Shown here one piece after another: positions 7,558 through 16,642 of a DNA stretch of 64,000 nt. The stretch spans positions 404,501 through 468,500 of the forward strand of contig NZ_CP010978.1 of NCBI RefSeq assembly GCF_000271665.2. Reading direction: 5' to 3'. The position numbers and the translations under genes are program-made. The first letter of the stretch is position 1. Every line of letters starts with the position of its first letter. This DNA comes from Pelosinus fermentans JBW45 (GTDB lineage Bacteria; Bacillota; Negativicutes; DSM-13327). The notes under the pieces were generated by a model, which was given only the letters and a program-made list of their open reading frames with translations, did not search any database and was not told the origin of the DNA.

Positions 7558-8334
7558 TTAATTGGCTGTTGTGTTATTATACACAATGTTCGTTAAAGTA
7601 CCATTAAAATACTCGTAATCTCCAGTAGGTAGGTTCCAAATTGCTTTTAAATCCGATGGTATTGTGATACCGTTTTTTTCAACATAATTACTTACTTCAG
7701 CCGTCCATTTATTTTTTGAAAATGTTCCGCTGCCAGTATCCATATATCGATCATCTGTCTCAAAATTTGTGTACTCACCCTTATCATTAAAGGTAAATAC
7801 ACCCTCTACTTTTACGCCCTTGTATTCATAGATTGCTTTGGCATGATTTTGGTCTATAGCCTGCCATATGATATTTTGCTGTAGAGCACAGGTAGGCACA
7901 AACAAAGACTCAGCTAAGTAATTTATGGCTTGAGATACATTTGTTTCCGATCCCTTATTATCAAAGATGGTTACTTTTTTCAGCAGTTTCCCAAGCATTG
8001 TGCCTTGCCCATTCAGATATGCTTCGTTGGCCTCCATGGGAATTAAGCCAAACATTTTTATATACATGTAAGTGATTCTCCCTGGCTCAGAGGCAAAATT
8101 ATATTGCTGGACGCTCATTTTGGTCCACGGTCTATTACGTGCCAATTTAAAGTTGACGTCATTCCATATAAATTTAGCGTTTGACATCTTTTCCTTGCCT
8201 ATGTAGCCACAATATCTAAAATATCGCTGTACTGGTGTAGGAAGATTAGAAATATCTTCTTCTGTAAAGACTTCATTGCTCGCTTTACATTTACCTAGCT
8301 CAGTTTGCACATTAGATAAAAATATTTTTTTCAT
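7558..8334 (-). CDS. DUF6544-family protein
   Basis: A 258-residue protein with the family opening LPTPVQRYFRYCGYIGKEK (about residues 31-49), then SVQQYNFASEPGRITYMYIKMFGL and a beta-rich remainder. Function is unknown; the family tends to occur as a single gene. I see no signal peptide. The ribosome site is read from the complement of CCTCCCCCCC just upstream of the start. A ~130 bp repeat immediately follows the gene. Confidence 0.7.
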   Translation of the reverse strand: MKKIFLSNVQTELGKCKASNEVFTEEDISNLPTPVQRYFRYCGYIGKEKMSNAKFIWNDVNFKLARNRPWTKMSVQQYNFASEPGRITYMYIKMFGLIPMEANEAYLNGQGTMLGKLLKKVTIFDNKGSETNVSQAINYLAESLFVPTCALQQNIIWQAIDQNHAKAIYEYKGVKVEGVFTFNDKGEYTNFETDDRYMDTGSGTFSKNKWTAEVSNYVEKNGITIPSDLKAIWNLPTGDYEYFNGTLTNIVYNNTTAN

Positions 8335-8530
8335 AGGTGTGTCCTCCCCCCCAACATTAGACTTGCGGTGACCCTATAAATCACAATGAACATGCAAATA
8401 ATAGTGGTAGTATTGACCACTTTATTATTCCTCAAATCAAGAAAAGTCCTTTAATTTGCCTTGCAGATTTGTTAAGTAATAACGTGTCAGCATGACTGTC
8501 TCTCTGGCATGTGCTAAACTTGCATAACTG

Positions 8531-8662
8531 CAAATTCAGTACTATGCAGCAGAAGCAATCGGCGAAAGAGGAGCCAACTCATTTATGTGGGTTGGTTCTT
8601 TTGCAGCCTATTTCAATCCAGAAGGAAACACGGGGACAGGAGTGCGCCACGAAAGCGGATGA
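8531..8662 (+). other. Short open remnant and hairpin in intergenic DNA
   Basis: A 43-codon frame (including YYAAEAIGERGANSFMWVG) has no start codon or ribosome site and ends at TGA 8660-8662. Inside it, GAGCCAAC (8571-8578) pairs with GTTGGTTC (8591-8598) before CTTTT. It is probably a gene remnant rather than a gene. Confidence 0.25.
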
Positions 8663-8692
8663 GTGCGTAAGCACTCAAATCCGCTGAACTTA

Positions 8693-8811
8693 GATAGAGA
8701 TGGAGGAAGGTCCTTTATGGGCAGCTTCTCTTTTAGTTGATATAGCGATAGAAAGAGAATTAAGAACTTATCGGTTTTAAATGGGACAAGGAACCTGCCC
8801 CCGTGTCCCAT
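8693..8811. repeat. ~130 bp dispersed repeat, copy B, with REP-like palindrome
   Basis: It shares TTTATGGGCAGCTTCTCTT, then TAGCGATAGAAAGA and TATCGGTTTTAA, with the other copies. It ends in the palindromic element at 8783-8809 (GGGACAAGGAACC followed by TGCCCCCGTGTCCC). Immediately after it, 8816-8852 repeats almost exactly at 13,274-13,312 (GGGCTTGACTTTAGTTAGCT). Confidence 0.8.
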
Positions 8812-8913
8812 CTAGGGAGGGCTTGACTTTAGTTAGCTGGTCTCGTGTCCCAATTCGATGTAGTAGTATCACACTTTCCACATGACTTGAGTAGGCAATA
8901 TTGTGTTCAAAAT

Positions 8914-9468
8914 TTATTCAACTAAATTTTCCCCATCTTTAAATGCTCTTAAAGATAACTCATCAAAAATTGCCAAATCAGGATTATGACTAGTTCCACA
9001 ATAATGAATGCTATCCTCTAACTTCCAACCTAATTCTTCTAACATATTATTAGCAAATTTAACGCCTTCTGCACCTATTTTAGGATCTGGGTGTCCTTGA
9101 GCAAATATGGTTATAAATTTTTTACCTGGATGTCTTGGTTTATAATCACTTCCAAGCATTGGGAATGTACGATCAAACCAAACCTTTGCTTGACCTGTAA
9201 TATTGTAATAATAGATTGGAGAACCAAATACAATGGCATCTGCTTCCTTAATGACATCGTACATCGGTTGAAGATAATCATTAACAGCACAACCATCATG
9301 GGTACGACAATAGAAGCAACCTTGACATCCACGAATTCCAGAATCATTTAAATCAAATTCAATAACTTCAGCACCTTTAGATTGTGCTCCTTTTGCAACC
9401 TCTGCTAATAATTTTGTAGTATATCCATTTTTTTTTGGACTACCTTTGAAAATAACTATTTTTGACAT
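8914..9468 (-). CDS. Flavodoxin-family NAD(P)H:FMN oxidoreductase
   Basis: A 184-residue protein with a flavodoxin-like fold of the iron-sulfur flavoprotein/FMN-reductase type. The phosphate loop of FMN is GSPKKNGYTTKL (9-20), the isoalloxazine loop is FGSPIYYYNITGQAKVWFDR (around 81-100), and a Cys-rich segment GCQGCFYCRTHDGC (about 48-61) sits between them, as in FldA/ISF-type reductases. It is divergent from the HxlR-type regulator at 9620, with 151 bp between the starts, a classic redox enzyme/HxlR pair in which the regulator senses an electrophile or oxidant. Confidence 0.85.
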   Translation of the reverse strand: MSKIVIFKGSPKKNGYTTKLLAEVAKGAQSKGAEVIEFDLNDSGIRGCQGCFYCRTHDGCAVNDYLQPMYDVIKEADAIVFGSPIYYYNITGQAKVWFDRTFPMLGSDYKPRHPGKKFITIFAQGHPDPKIGAEGVKFANNMLEELGWKLEDSIHYCGTSHNPDLAIFDELSLRAFKDGENLVE

Positions 9469-9619
9469 TTATATCTCTCCTTTTAAATACAAGATTTTCT
9501 TAAATTAAATTAATTGTATATTGACTCGCTTTATTATATTAAGTAACATATAAATAGACAAGTACACAAAAAATGTTTAGTTACTAATATTTATATTTTA
9601 AGTAATGGAGGTTGCTTTT

Positions 9620-9955
9620 ATGAAAAACCCTTACATAGGATACGCTTTAAAATTTATACATGGCAAATGGAAACTATTAATCATCTGGACCATATCCCAA
9701 AATGGAGTTATTAGATTTAATGAATTGCAGCGGAAGGTTGAGGGAATATCTAGTCTGATGCTCTCAAAAACCTTAAAGGAACTTGAGGATGACAAACTTA
9801 TTATTCGTCATCAATACAATGAAATTCCACCAAGAGTAGAATATGAATTATCAGAACTTAGTCAAAAACTCATAATTGTTTTACAGTATCTTGGTGAATG
9901 GGGCGAGGAAGTTTATAAGCATAAACGAGACTGTGAAAAAAAAGTCTGTAAGTAA
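9620..9955 (+). CDS. HxlR-family winged-helix regulator
   Basis: A 111-residue protein starting at ATG 9620, with GGAGG at 9607-9611. The family signature IHGKWKLLIIWTIS lies near residues 13-26, then RFNELQRKVEGISSLMLSKTLKELE, and the C-terminal wing PPRVEYELSE. No Cys lies in the early position used by some redox-sensing members; two Cys occur at the C-terminus (CEKKVCK). It most likely controls the divergent flavoprotein gene. Confidence 0.85.
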   Translation: MKNPYIGYALKFIHGKWKLLIIWTISQNGVIRFNELQRKVEGISSLMLSKTLKELEDDKLIIRHQYNEIPPRVEYELSELSQKLIIVLQYLGEWGEEVYKHKRDCEKKVCK

Positions 9956-10701
9956 ACACAAAATAGGTCTATTCGTTACTTAAATCTATACAATACACCA
10001 CTTGTACCATTTATATGAGATTGCCTGCCACTATATATTTATCCAAAATAAGCATTGTATTTTTAATTATTGTATTGCATCAATCACAGGTAATGAGTAT
10101 AGAGTTGATTTTTTAAGAAGCCATGTTTATTCATTTGATGGTTATTCATTCTAAATTGCTACAGAGATTACGAGTACTTATTATTATTATTACTCTCATT
10201 TAATATACAGTTTCTGTAAATGACTTGTAGATTAAAAATACATATGCGGTACGTATGACTCCCATGAAGGATTAGATATTTTTATCTACAGATTTATTGT
10301 TAATTTCATATTATTAATAACATATAGTCAACCATTTTATTAAGTCAGAGCCAATGGCTTAATAATATGGAAGGCTAGGTATATTAGATGGAAAATACAT
10401 CGCGAGGGTTTCGACAATGGAATCGGTTGAAGGTAGTGTCAATAACCAAGGAACCTGTCCCCGTGTCCTAGATAAGAAACCATACCGTCCAGTTTCACGT
10501 ACCGTTAATGTTCGCTAAAAAAAAGCGAGGACAACTTCCTATCATTGGATCTGACAAGCTTGAGGCACAATATTTCATCCGTTTGTAATCATTCAGTTAC
10601 TCATCTAGAAAATTTATAATAAAATACCTAACTTTGCAAATCATAATAAATGTTAATAGTGTGAACGATGCTAGGCATTTTTGGGGGGGGGCATAAATTT
10701 T
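9956..10701. other. 746-bp gene-free AT-rich stretch
   Basis: No credible coding frame on either strand. It holds a truncated REP-like element (10,446-10,468: AAGGAACCTG then TCCCCGTGTCC) and AT-rich, low-complexity DNA. The CorA start is preceded by a run of nine or ten G residues at 10,683-10,691. Confidence 0.6.
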
Positions 10702-11649
10702 ATGCTTAAAATTTACAAGAGCAATGACACTCAGCTTAATGGTTTGTCATTACTGAGTTTAGAAAGAGGGGCTTGGCTCAGCCTAATAAATCCAACAGAA
10801 GAAGAACTTGAAGCAGTTGCTGCTTCAGCCAATGTACCCCATGACTTATTAAAGGCAGCCCTCGACGATAAAGAGCGCCCCCGTTTAGAAATTGAAGATA
10901 ATTATATATTAATAATCACTAACATTCCCTTTATGCACAGCCAAAATAGCTACGATACACTACCTCTGGGAATTATATTGACAGCAAACTATATAATTAC
11001 AGTTTGTTTACGCAACAATGAAATTTTATCAGATTTCACCCCAGAAAATGCAAGACTGTTCAGTACCTATAAAAAAACTCGTTTTCTATTACAAATTTTA
11101 TATAAATCCGCTACGTTGTATTTGAAGTTTGTAATAGAAATCAATAACATGACTGAAAAAATTGAAAAAGATTTACTTCGTTCTATGCGCAACGAAGAAA
11201 TTTATCAATTACTAGAACTAGAAAAAAGTCTTACTTTCTTTGGGGCGTCACTAAAATCCAATGGGATGGTATTAAGCAAACTTTTTCGTTTGCGTAATAA
11301 CAATCGGCTAAATCCTTTAATTAAGATGTACGAGGATGACGAAGAGTTACTAGAAGATGTAATTATCGAAAATAAACAAGCTATGGAAATGGTCGAAATG
11401 TATAGTCACATTCTTACAGGTATGATGTCAACCTTTACGTCTATTATTTCAAATAATATTAACCAAATTATGAAGCTCTTCACTGCTGTATCCATTATTT
11501 TGACAATACCCACCATGATTTCAGGGATATTTGGTATGAATCTAGAACTGCCTTTTCAGAATCAGCATGGATTCTGGTATATCCTTATTTTATGTATTGT
11601 TGCATCGGGTATGGTAACTCTAGGACTTTGGAGAAGGGGCTTATTTTAA
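10702..11649 (+). CDS. CorA-family divalent cation transporter
   Basis: A 315-residue protein from ATG 10702. An upstream in-frame TTG at 10681 runs through a G-homopolymer and is unlikely. The N-terminal soluble domain is followed by a long helix (about residues 140-255) and two C-terminal membrane helices. The pore signature GMN is present as ISGIFGMNLELPF after the first helix, followed by the short loop and last helix ending in basic residues (LWRRGLF). It moves Mg2+ or a related cation (Co2+, Ni2+) inward. It is a single-gene unit, and a repeat copy follows it. Confidence 0.9.
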   Translation: MLKIYKSNDTQLNGLSLLSLERGAWLSLINPTEEELEAVAASANVPHDLLKAALDDKERPRLEIEDNYILIITNIPFMHSQNSYDTLPLGIILTANYIITVCLRNNEILSDFTPENARLFSTYKKTRFLLQILYKSATLYLKFVIEINNMTEKIEKDLLRSMRNEEIYQLLELEKSLTFFGASLKSNGMVLSKLFRLRNNNRLNPLIKMYEDDEELLEDVIIENKQAMEMVEMYSHILTGMMSTFTSIISNNINQIMKLFTAVSIILTIPTMISGIFGMNLELPFQNQHGFWYILILCIVASGMVTLGLWRRGLF

Positions 11650-11654
11650 TTAAG

Positions 11655-11755
11655 ATAACTATGATGGATAGTTTCTTTTTAGTTAACATATCGATAGAAA
11701 GATAATTTAGAACGTATCGGTTTTAATTGGGACAAGGAATCTGTCCCCGTGTCCC
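11655..11755. repeat. ~130 bp dispersed repeat, copy C, with REP-like palindrome
   Basis: A 5'-truncated copy: ATAGTTTCTTTTTAGTTAAC, the CGATAGAAAGA box, CGTATCGGTTTTAA, then the palindrome at 11,729-11,755 (GGGACAAGGAATC followed by TGTCCCCGTGTCCC). It directly follows the corA stop codon. A short stem (GCCGTCTTGCC ... GGTGAGGCAGC then TTTTTT) at about 11,770-11,803 looks like a terminator. Confidence 0.75.
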
Positions 11756-11922
11756 ATTGATTAGTATGTTAGCCGTCTTGCCTTCGGGTGAGGCAGCTTT
11801 TTTTATATCTAAGTACTAGGAAGGAATTTGGAATTTATTGGAGAAGCATTAATGATTAATGTAGTAAATTGTATTTAAAGTAAATTAATAACAATTCATT
11901 GTGCAATACGAGAAGGAGGAAG

Positions 11923-12954
11923 ATGATCTTGCAGCAAAAAAAAGTTATTTTAGCGGTAGTATATTTGTTACTTATCTCAATCGCGATAGGAGGTTGCACC
12001 ATGATGCAGCGAACGGTAATGACAACCAGCAAATATCCAGAGAAGCCAATTACCTTAATTGTTCCTTTTAGCGCCGGGGGAGGAATGGATTTGCTAGCAC
12101 GGGCGATGGAAAAGACGGCATCTACGAATTTAGGGCAGCCTTTAATTATTATCAATAAACCTGGTGGCGGAGGCACCATCGGATGGAACGAATTGGCTGG
12201 CGCTGCTCCTGATGGCTACACCATTGGGATTAGCGGAGTGGATCTCATATTACAATCGTTGTATGGTTCGACTAAATATAATTATCCAACAGCCTTAGAG
12301 CCAATTGTACAAATTACCTCTTCACCATATGTAATGGTAGTTCAAGCTAATCAGCCATGGAAAAATGTCGACGATTTGATTGGATATGCGCGGCAGCATC
12401 CAGGGCAAATAAAAATTGGTAACAGTGGTGTGGGGTCGGTTGCTCATGTACTCAGTGAAATGCTGGCTCATACTGCAGGTATCACACTTGAATCTGTTCC
12501 TTTCCGTGGTGGATCAGAGGCGTTGACAGCGTTGCTTGGTGGACATATTCAGGCTACATTTACTAGTCCGGCAACGATTAGAGATCATATAAAAAATGGC
12601 ACATTAAGAGTGGTTGCAGTACCAAATGAACAAAGATTGACTGATCCTATATTTGCAAATGCGCCAACATTTAAAGAGCAAGGATTGGATATTGTATTTA
12701 GTAATTGGATGGGAGTGGCAATTCCCAAGGAAATGCCTATTGAGGTGAAGACTAAGCTAGCTGATGGATTAAAAGCTATCATTCTTGATCCAGAATTTAA
12801 AATTAAGTTAGAGAATATTGGACTACAAGTCGACTATTTACCCCCTCAAGAGGTTCAAAAGAAATGGCTGGATGATAGTCAAAAAATATCTAAGATAGTG
12901 AAAGAAACTGGTATTTTAGATAGATTTAAAGAACAAAGAAACAATTCAAATTAG
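11923..12954 (+). CDS. Bug/TctC-type extracytoplasmic binding lipoprotein
   Basis: A 343-residue protein from ATG 11923 (GGAGGA at 11,915-11,920). An N-terminal signal with the lipobox-like SIAIGGC indicates a lipoprotein. The mature part has the tripartite tricarboxylate receptor signature (YPEKPITLIVPFSAGGGMD, then LARAMEK), and the ligand loop GGSEALTALLGGH. Such proteins bind carboxylates for TctAB-type carriers. No tctA or tctB lies nearby, so this is an orphan receptor that must use a distant membrane component or act as a sensor partner. Confidence 0.9.
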   Translation: MILQQKKVILAVVYLLLISIAIGGCTMMQRTVMTTSKYPEKPITLIVPFSAGGGMDLLARAMEKTASTNLGQPLIIINKPGGGGTIGWNELAGAAPDGYTIGISGVDLILQSLYGSTKYNYPTALEPIVQITSSPYVMVVQANQPWKNVDDLIGYARQHPGQIKIGNSGVGSVAHVLSEMLAHTAGITLESVPFRGGSEALTALLGGHIQATFTSPATIRDHIKNGTLRVVAVPNEQRLTDPIFANAPTFKEQGLDIVFSNWMGVAIPKEMPIEVKTKLADGLKAIILDPEFKIKLENIGLQVDYLPPQEVQKKWLDDSQKISKIVKETGILDRFKEQRNNSN

Positions 12955-12962
12955 AAGGAATG

Positions 12963-13000
12963 ACACTGCCTTACAACCTATAGTAAGGCGGTGTTTCTTT
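12963..13000 (+). terminator. Intrinsic terminator after the Bug-type gene
   Basis: ACACTGCCTTAC (12,963-12,974) pairs with GTAAGGCGGTGT (12,983-12,994), one wobble, followed by TTCTTTT. Confidence 0.8.
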
Positions 13001-13055
13001 TGGCGGTATTTACAACTTGCTTTCCTCCTGCTAATCATAATGTAGAAATATAGCA

Positions 13056-13202
13056 GGATTTGGCATTTATAAAAGAGAAGCTACCATAATAAATTAGTTA
13101 GTAAATTTATGGGCAGCTTCTCTTTTAGTTGACATAGCGATAAAAAGACAATCGAGAATTTATCGGTTTTAAATGGGACAAAGGAACCTGTCCCCATGTC
13201 CC
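13056..13202. repeat. ~130 bp dispersed repeat, copy D (complete)
   Basis: The best full-length copy. It starts AGGATTTGGCATTTATAAAAG. A terminator-like stem (GAGAAGCTACCATAATAAATT paired with AAATTTATGGGCAGCTTCTC) is followed by TTTT, then the GACATAGCGATA box, and it ends with the palindrome at 13,175-13,202. The strong internal hairpin plus the palindrome suggest a structured mobile repeat that also terminates transcription. Confidence 0.8.
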
Positions 13203-13380
13203 ATATGGTAAAAATATTCGCTATTTCTAAAGGCTTATTTGATATGTACTTTTTAAAAGGGAATATTTTTTGACGTGGGGGCTTGACTTTAGTTAGCTGG
13301 TCTCGTGTACCCGTGTAGCATCCACTCGTTTGGAAAGTAATATTGTGAGCCAAAGAACCGCCCCTTGACTCGTTATAGAT

Positions 13381-13463
13381 ATAGGATAGGGGGACGGAGG
13401 AAGTGTCCGAATGGAATTGTCTTTTGACTTTTAGTAAGACATATCCACCGTCCCCTTGTCTTA
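13381..13463. repeat. ~83 bp repeat, copy 1
   Basis: It begins AGGATAGGGGGACGGAGGAA and runs through TTTTGACTTTTAGTAAGACA to CCACCGTCCCCTTGTCTTA. The copy at 17,399-17,481 differs at only about three positions. The GGGGACGG start and CCGTCCCC end make it hairpin-prone. Confidence 0.85.
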
Positions 13464-13608
13464 CCTTAAAGCCGAACATGGTTGAAGGTGTAGAAAAAGG
13501 TTATTCAGTAACTACTCATCCGTAGGTAGTTAATGATTTGTCAGTTCAGATACTTGATATGGCAATTTTATATGAAGTATAGAAATGTAATTTGTGCAGT
13601 TATGACTA

Positions 13609-13840
13609 AATAATGATAAATACAATATAACCACTAAAAGGGAAACTCCTGCCAGATTTTATATGAATTCGGCAGGAGTTTTGGGCTTTTATGAGAATAT
13701 ACAAATTTAATATAAAAAAGTCGATGGCAAGGTGATGAGGGCGAAGTGGCGGAGGTAGTGTCTTAGGAAAAGGTAACAAGACGAAATCATCGTCGGAGTT
13801 GTTTGAAAATAGTGGGACAGGGAACCTGTCCACTTGTCCC
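13609..13840. repeat. ~230 bp repeat flanking the NmrA-like gene, left copy
   Basis: It matches 14,839-15,064 at most positions. It contains a 12-bp terminator stem (AAACTCCTGCC ... GGCAGGAGTTTT), the block AAAAAAGTCGATGGCAAGG, a CAAGACGAAAT block, and a terminal REP-like palindrome (13,814-13,840). The same unit lies on both sides of the gene at 13,892, in direct orientation. Confidence 0.85.
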
Positions 13841-13891
13841 TATACCCTTGTCCTGAAGTGACAAGGGTATAATCGAGAGGGGAAAACTATT

Positions 13892-14743
13892 ATGGTAAAA
13901 GTTTTATTGGCGGGAGCTACAGGCTATTTAGGTGGCTACATAGCACAAGAACTTATGAAAAGAAACTATTTTACTAGACTTGTTATAAGGAACATAAATA
14001 AATTAGAGGGAAAAGGAAATACATTTGATGAATTTTTGGAAGCCGAAGTCACAAAGCCGTCTACTCTGAAAAATTGTTGCACAGATATTGATGTTGTGAT
14101 ATCAACTGTAGGAATTACCAGACAAAAAGATAATCTTACATATATGGATGTAGATTATCAAGCAAACATTAATTTGTTGAATGAAGCAAGAAGAAGTAAT
14201 GTTAAAAAGTTTATATATGTTTCGGTTCTGAATGGTGACACATTGAAAAATTTAAAAATATGTGAAGCCAAAGAAAAATTTGTTAATGAGCTGGTAAATT
14301 CGGGATTGGATTACTGCATTATAAGACCAAACGGTTTTTTTTCCGATATGATTGAATTTTACAAAATGGCTAAAAGAGGTAGAGTGTATTTACTTGGAGA
14401 TGGTACTATGAAAGCAAATCCAATCCATGGTGAAGATTTAGCTAAAGTTTGCGTAGATGCTATAGAAAAACATGAGAAAGAAATTGAGGTCGGAGGACCT
14501 GAAATACTTACTCAAAGAGATGTTGCCGATATTGCGTTTTGTGTTTCTGGAAATAAAAAAACAATTACTTATATACCTGAATGGATGATAAAAATAACAC
14601 TAAAGTTAATGAGGCGAATTACCAAGAGCCAGGTATATGGGCCGATTGAATTCTTTCTGACTGTCGCATGTATGGATATGGTAGCACCTAAAAATGGAAG
14701 TCATACATTAAAAGAGTATTTTGAGTCTAATAAAAATATTTAG
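13892..14743 (+). CDS. NmrA-like/atypical SDR NAD(P)-binding protein
   Basis: A 283-residue Rossmann-fold protein. The nucleotide loop LLAGATGYLGGYIA (5-18) has the GxxGxxG spacing of atypical or extended SDRs. DVVISTVGITRQ (near residue 70) and FIYVSVL (about 108-114) are the usual beta-4/beta-5 segments, and the catalytic YxxxK is absent or replaced, as in NmrA/complex-I-subunit-like members. The start at ATG 13892 follows GAGAGGGG. The gene stands alone between two direct ~230 bp repeats, a layout expected of a mobilised or duplicated cassette. The substrate is unknown. Confidence 0.8.
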   Translation: MVKVLLAGATGYLGGYIAQELMKRNYFTRLVIRNINKLEGKGNTFDEFLEAEVTKPSTLKNCCTDIDVVISTVGITRQKDNLTYMDVDYQANINLLNEARRSNVKKFIYVSVLNGDTLKNLKICEAKEKFVNELVNSGLDYCIIRPNGFFSDMIEFYKMAKRGRVYLLGDGTMKANPIHGEDLAKVCVDAIEKHEKEIEVGGPEILTQRDVADIAFCVSGNKKTITYIPEWMIKITLKLMRRITKSQVYGPIEFFLTVACMDMVAPKNGSHTLKEYFESNKNI

Positions 14744-14838
14744 CCTGGTAACTTGTTTATAATGGGACTGTTAAAAATAAAATGCAACACATTCCCCTTG
14801 TCGTATGAAACTTTGACAATTCGTTAACAAAGAATGAT

Positions 14839-15064
14839 GGTAATAATGTTAAATACACTATAACCACTAAAAAGGAAACTCCTGCCAGATTTTATATGAA
14901 TTCGGCAGGAGTTTTGAGCTTTTATGAGAAAATGTAAATTTAATATAAAAAAGTCGATGGCAAGGTTTAGGAGGCGGAGTTATTGTCTTAGAGAAAAGCA
15001 ACAAGACGAAATTACCGTCCCTAGTCGTTCGAAAATAGTGGTCAGGGAACCTGTCCCCTTGTCC
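14839..15064. repeat. ~230 bp repeat flanking the NmrA-like gene, right copy
   Basis: The direct-orientation partner of 13,609-13,840, with small indels in its 3' third. It carries the same 12-bp hairpin (AACTCCTGCC ... GGCAGGAGTT) at about 14,877-14,914, which would terminate the NmrA-like gene. A truncated REP-like palindrome ends it at about 15,040-15,064. Confidence 0.85.
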
Positions 15065-15217
15065 TAATACCTATACATTTTATCTTTTTTACTTCTGTCA
15101 CTAACCTGTCCCCTTGACACTCGTTGCTTGCGGCAGGGGACCGAGTTCGAATTGGGGGTAAGGCTGTAACAATGCTGAAGGGAGAGCTTATCGAGTGATG
15201 AAACTGGGGGTAGAATT

Positions 15218-16642
15218 TTGATCATTACTGAAAAAGCAAAGGATATTTCCTTATTAGACAGTCAGAATCCTTTGCAAGATATATTAAAACCACGAAATGA
15301 GCGAATTAAAAAGTTTAATAAAGGGCACATTGTCCCAATCTATTGTTATCGATATATTGGAATTTGTGACAATGTAACAAATTACTTGGAAGAATTAAGG
15401 AACTTAGAATGTAATTTGAAAAAAACTTCTGAGCCATATCTTATCATAAAACAAGGTTTGACTAACTCCCATTCCAATGAAGAAATTGAAAAGGCAGTAG
15501 CGATTTGGGATCAATTTGAGAAATGGGAAAATGATAGCAAACGGAGCTATATAGAATTATATCGTATTGTTTGGGATACTAAGATCAGTAATACCACTGT
15601 CAATTGGACAATTAAACGATCGTTGTCCAAAATACTAGAGTTATTTGATGATATTGAAAAAAGCAAGAACCAGTCAATAAGAAGAAATTATGGATTGTCA
15701 TTAATTTTGTGGGTAAACTCTTATTTGAGTAGTTTATTTTCTGGAGAGATGAAGAGTAATTCTATACCTAAGTTCATTTTTTGGGGAGCAATAAGACGGA
15801 ATGAGGCTTATTTTTTTATATTCTTATCAATGCTAGGTTGTGATGCCTTATATATAAACGCTACAAATGATAAGGAATTTAATAGGATAGACCTACGCAA
15901 TACATATGTAAAATTAATAGAACATGACATGAGAATTGAAATTTGTGACTTCCCAAAATCAAAAGAAAGTAAGGTTGTAAGAGAATTCCCTGCGAAACAC
16001 ATATCACAGACTATTTCGCCGGATCCTGCACCTATAACACATACGAAGCATATGGAAAAAAGCTATGAAGAATTGGCTAAATTGTCTGATTCAATCGTAA
16101 TGGTTAATGTTTACGATGATGACCACGTACATTGTGGCAGTGGCTCTGGCGTAGTCATTGATGAAGATGGAACCATTGTGACAAATTATCATGTAATTAA
16201 GGATGGGAGTTTCTTTGGAATCCTGTTTGAAAATAATAAATCGGAGTATATCACACATACAATGATATCTAACAATGAACAAAAAGACCTTGCCTTATTG
16301 CAAATCGATTGCAAAACACGACCAATACCTATTAAAAGTAGCGATAGTTTAAAACGAGGTCAACAAATTGTAGCGATTGGTAGTCCGCTTGGGCTCATGA
16401 ATACGATTTCCGATGGTATAATTGCAGGTTTCCGAAGTTTTGATGATCAAAATTTTATTCAAATCACTGCCCCTATTTCTCCTGGTAGTTCAGGTGGTGC
16501 ATTACTCGATAGATATGGGTCATTAGTAGGTATAACTACTGGTGGATACACTAAAGGACAGAACTTGAATTTGGCAATTCCTAGCATTGAAATTACTAAA
16601 TTACTGCTCATTTCTAGTTTTAATAGACGTAGAAAAACATAA
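15218..16642 (+). CDS. YceG-like N-terminal domain fused to an HtrA-type serine protease
   Basis: A 474-residue protein with two parts. Residues about 1-260 resemble the YceG-like proteins found with TerD/TelA stress genes; the clearest stretch is PKFIFWGAIRRNEAYFFIFL with LGCDALYIN after it (about 188-216). Residues about 285-470 are a trypsin-like peptidase of the S1C/HtrA kind: GSGVVIDEDGTIVTNYHV with His325, QKDLALLQID with Asp357, and PGSSGGALLD with Ser425, all three catalytic residues intact. There is no PDZ domain, no signal peptide and no membrane helix, so it is probably cytosolic. The start (ATC read after GGGGGTAG, or a nearby TTG at 15,215) is uncertain. No ter genes adjoin it. 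A conditional protease in stress or phage response is inference. Confidence 0.75.
   Translation: MIITEKAKDISLLDSQNPLQDILKPRNERIKKFNKGHIVPIYCYRYIGICDNVTNYLEELRNLECNLKKTSEPYLIIKQGLTNSHSNEEIEKAVAIWDQFEKWENDSKRSYIELYRIVWDTKISNTTVNWTIKRSLSKILELFDDIEKSKNQSIRRNYGLSLILWVNSYLSSLFSGEMKSNSIPKFIFWGAIRRNEAYFFIFLSMLGCDALYINATNDKEFNRIDLRNTYVKLIEHDMRIEICDFPKSKESKVVREFPAKHISQTISPDPAPITHTKHMEKSYEELAKLSDSIVMVNVYDDDHVHCGSGSGVVIDEDGTIVTNYHVIKDGSFFGILFENNKSEYITHTMISNNEQKDLALLQIDCKTRPIPIKSSDSLKRGQQIVAIGSPLGLMNTISDGIIAGFRSFDDQNFIQITAPISPGSSGGALLDRYGSLVGITTGGYTKGQNLNLAIPSIEITKLLLISSFNRRRKT

Noticed and set aside
10681-10701. Longer CorA start at TTG 10681
   Set aside because: It would translate a G-homopolymer and has no ribosome site; ATG 10702 gives a normal CorA start.
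13081-13833. Small minus-strand genes in the repeat zone
   Set aside because: The open frames there run through the repeats and their hairpins, have no ribosome sites and no protein-like pattern.
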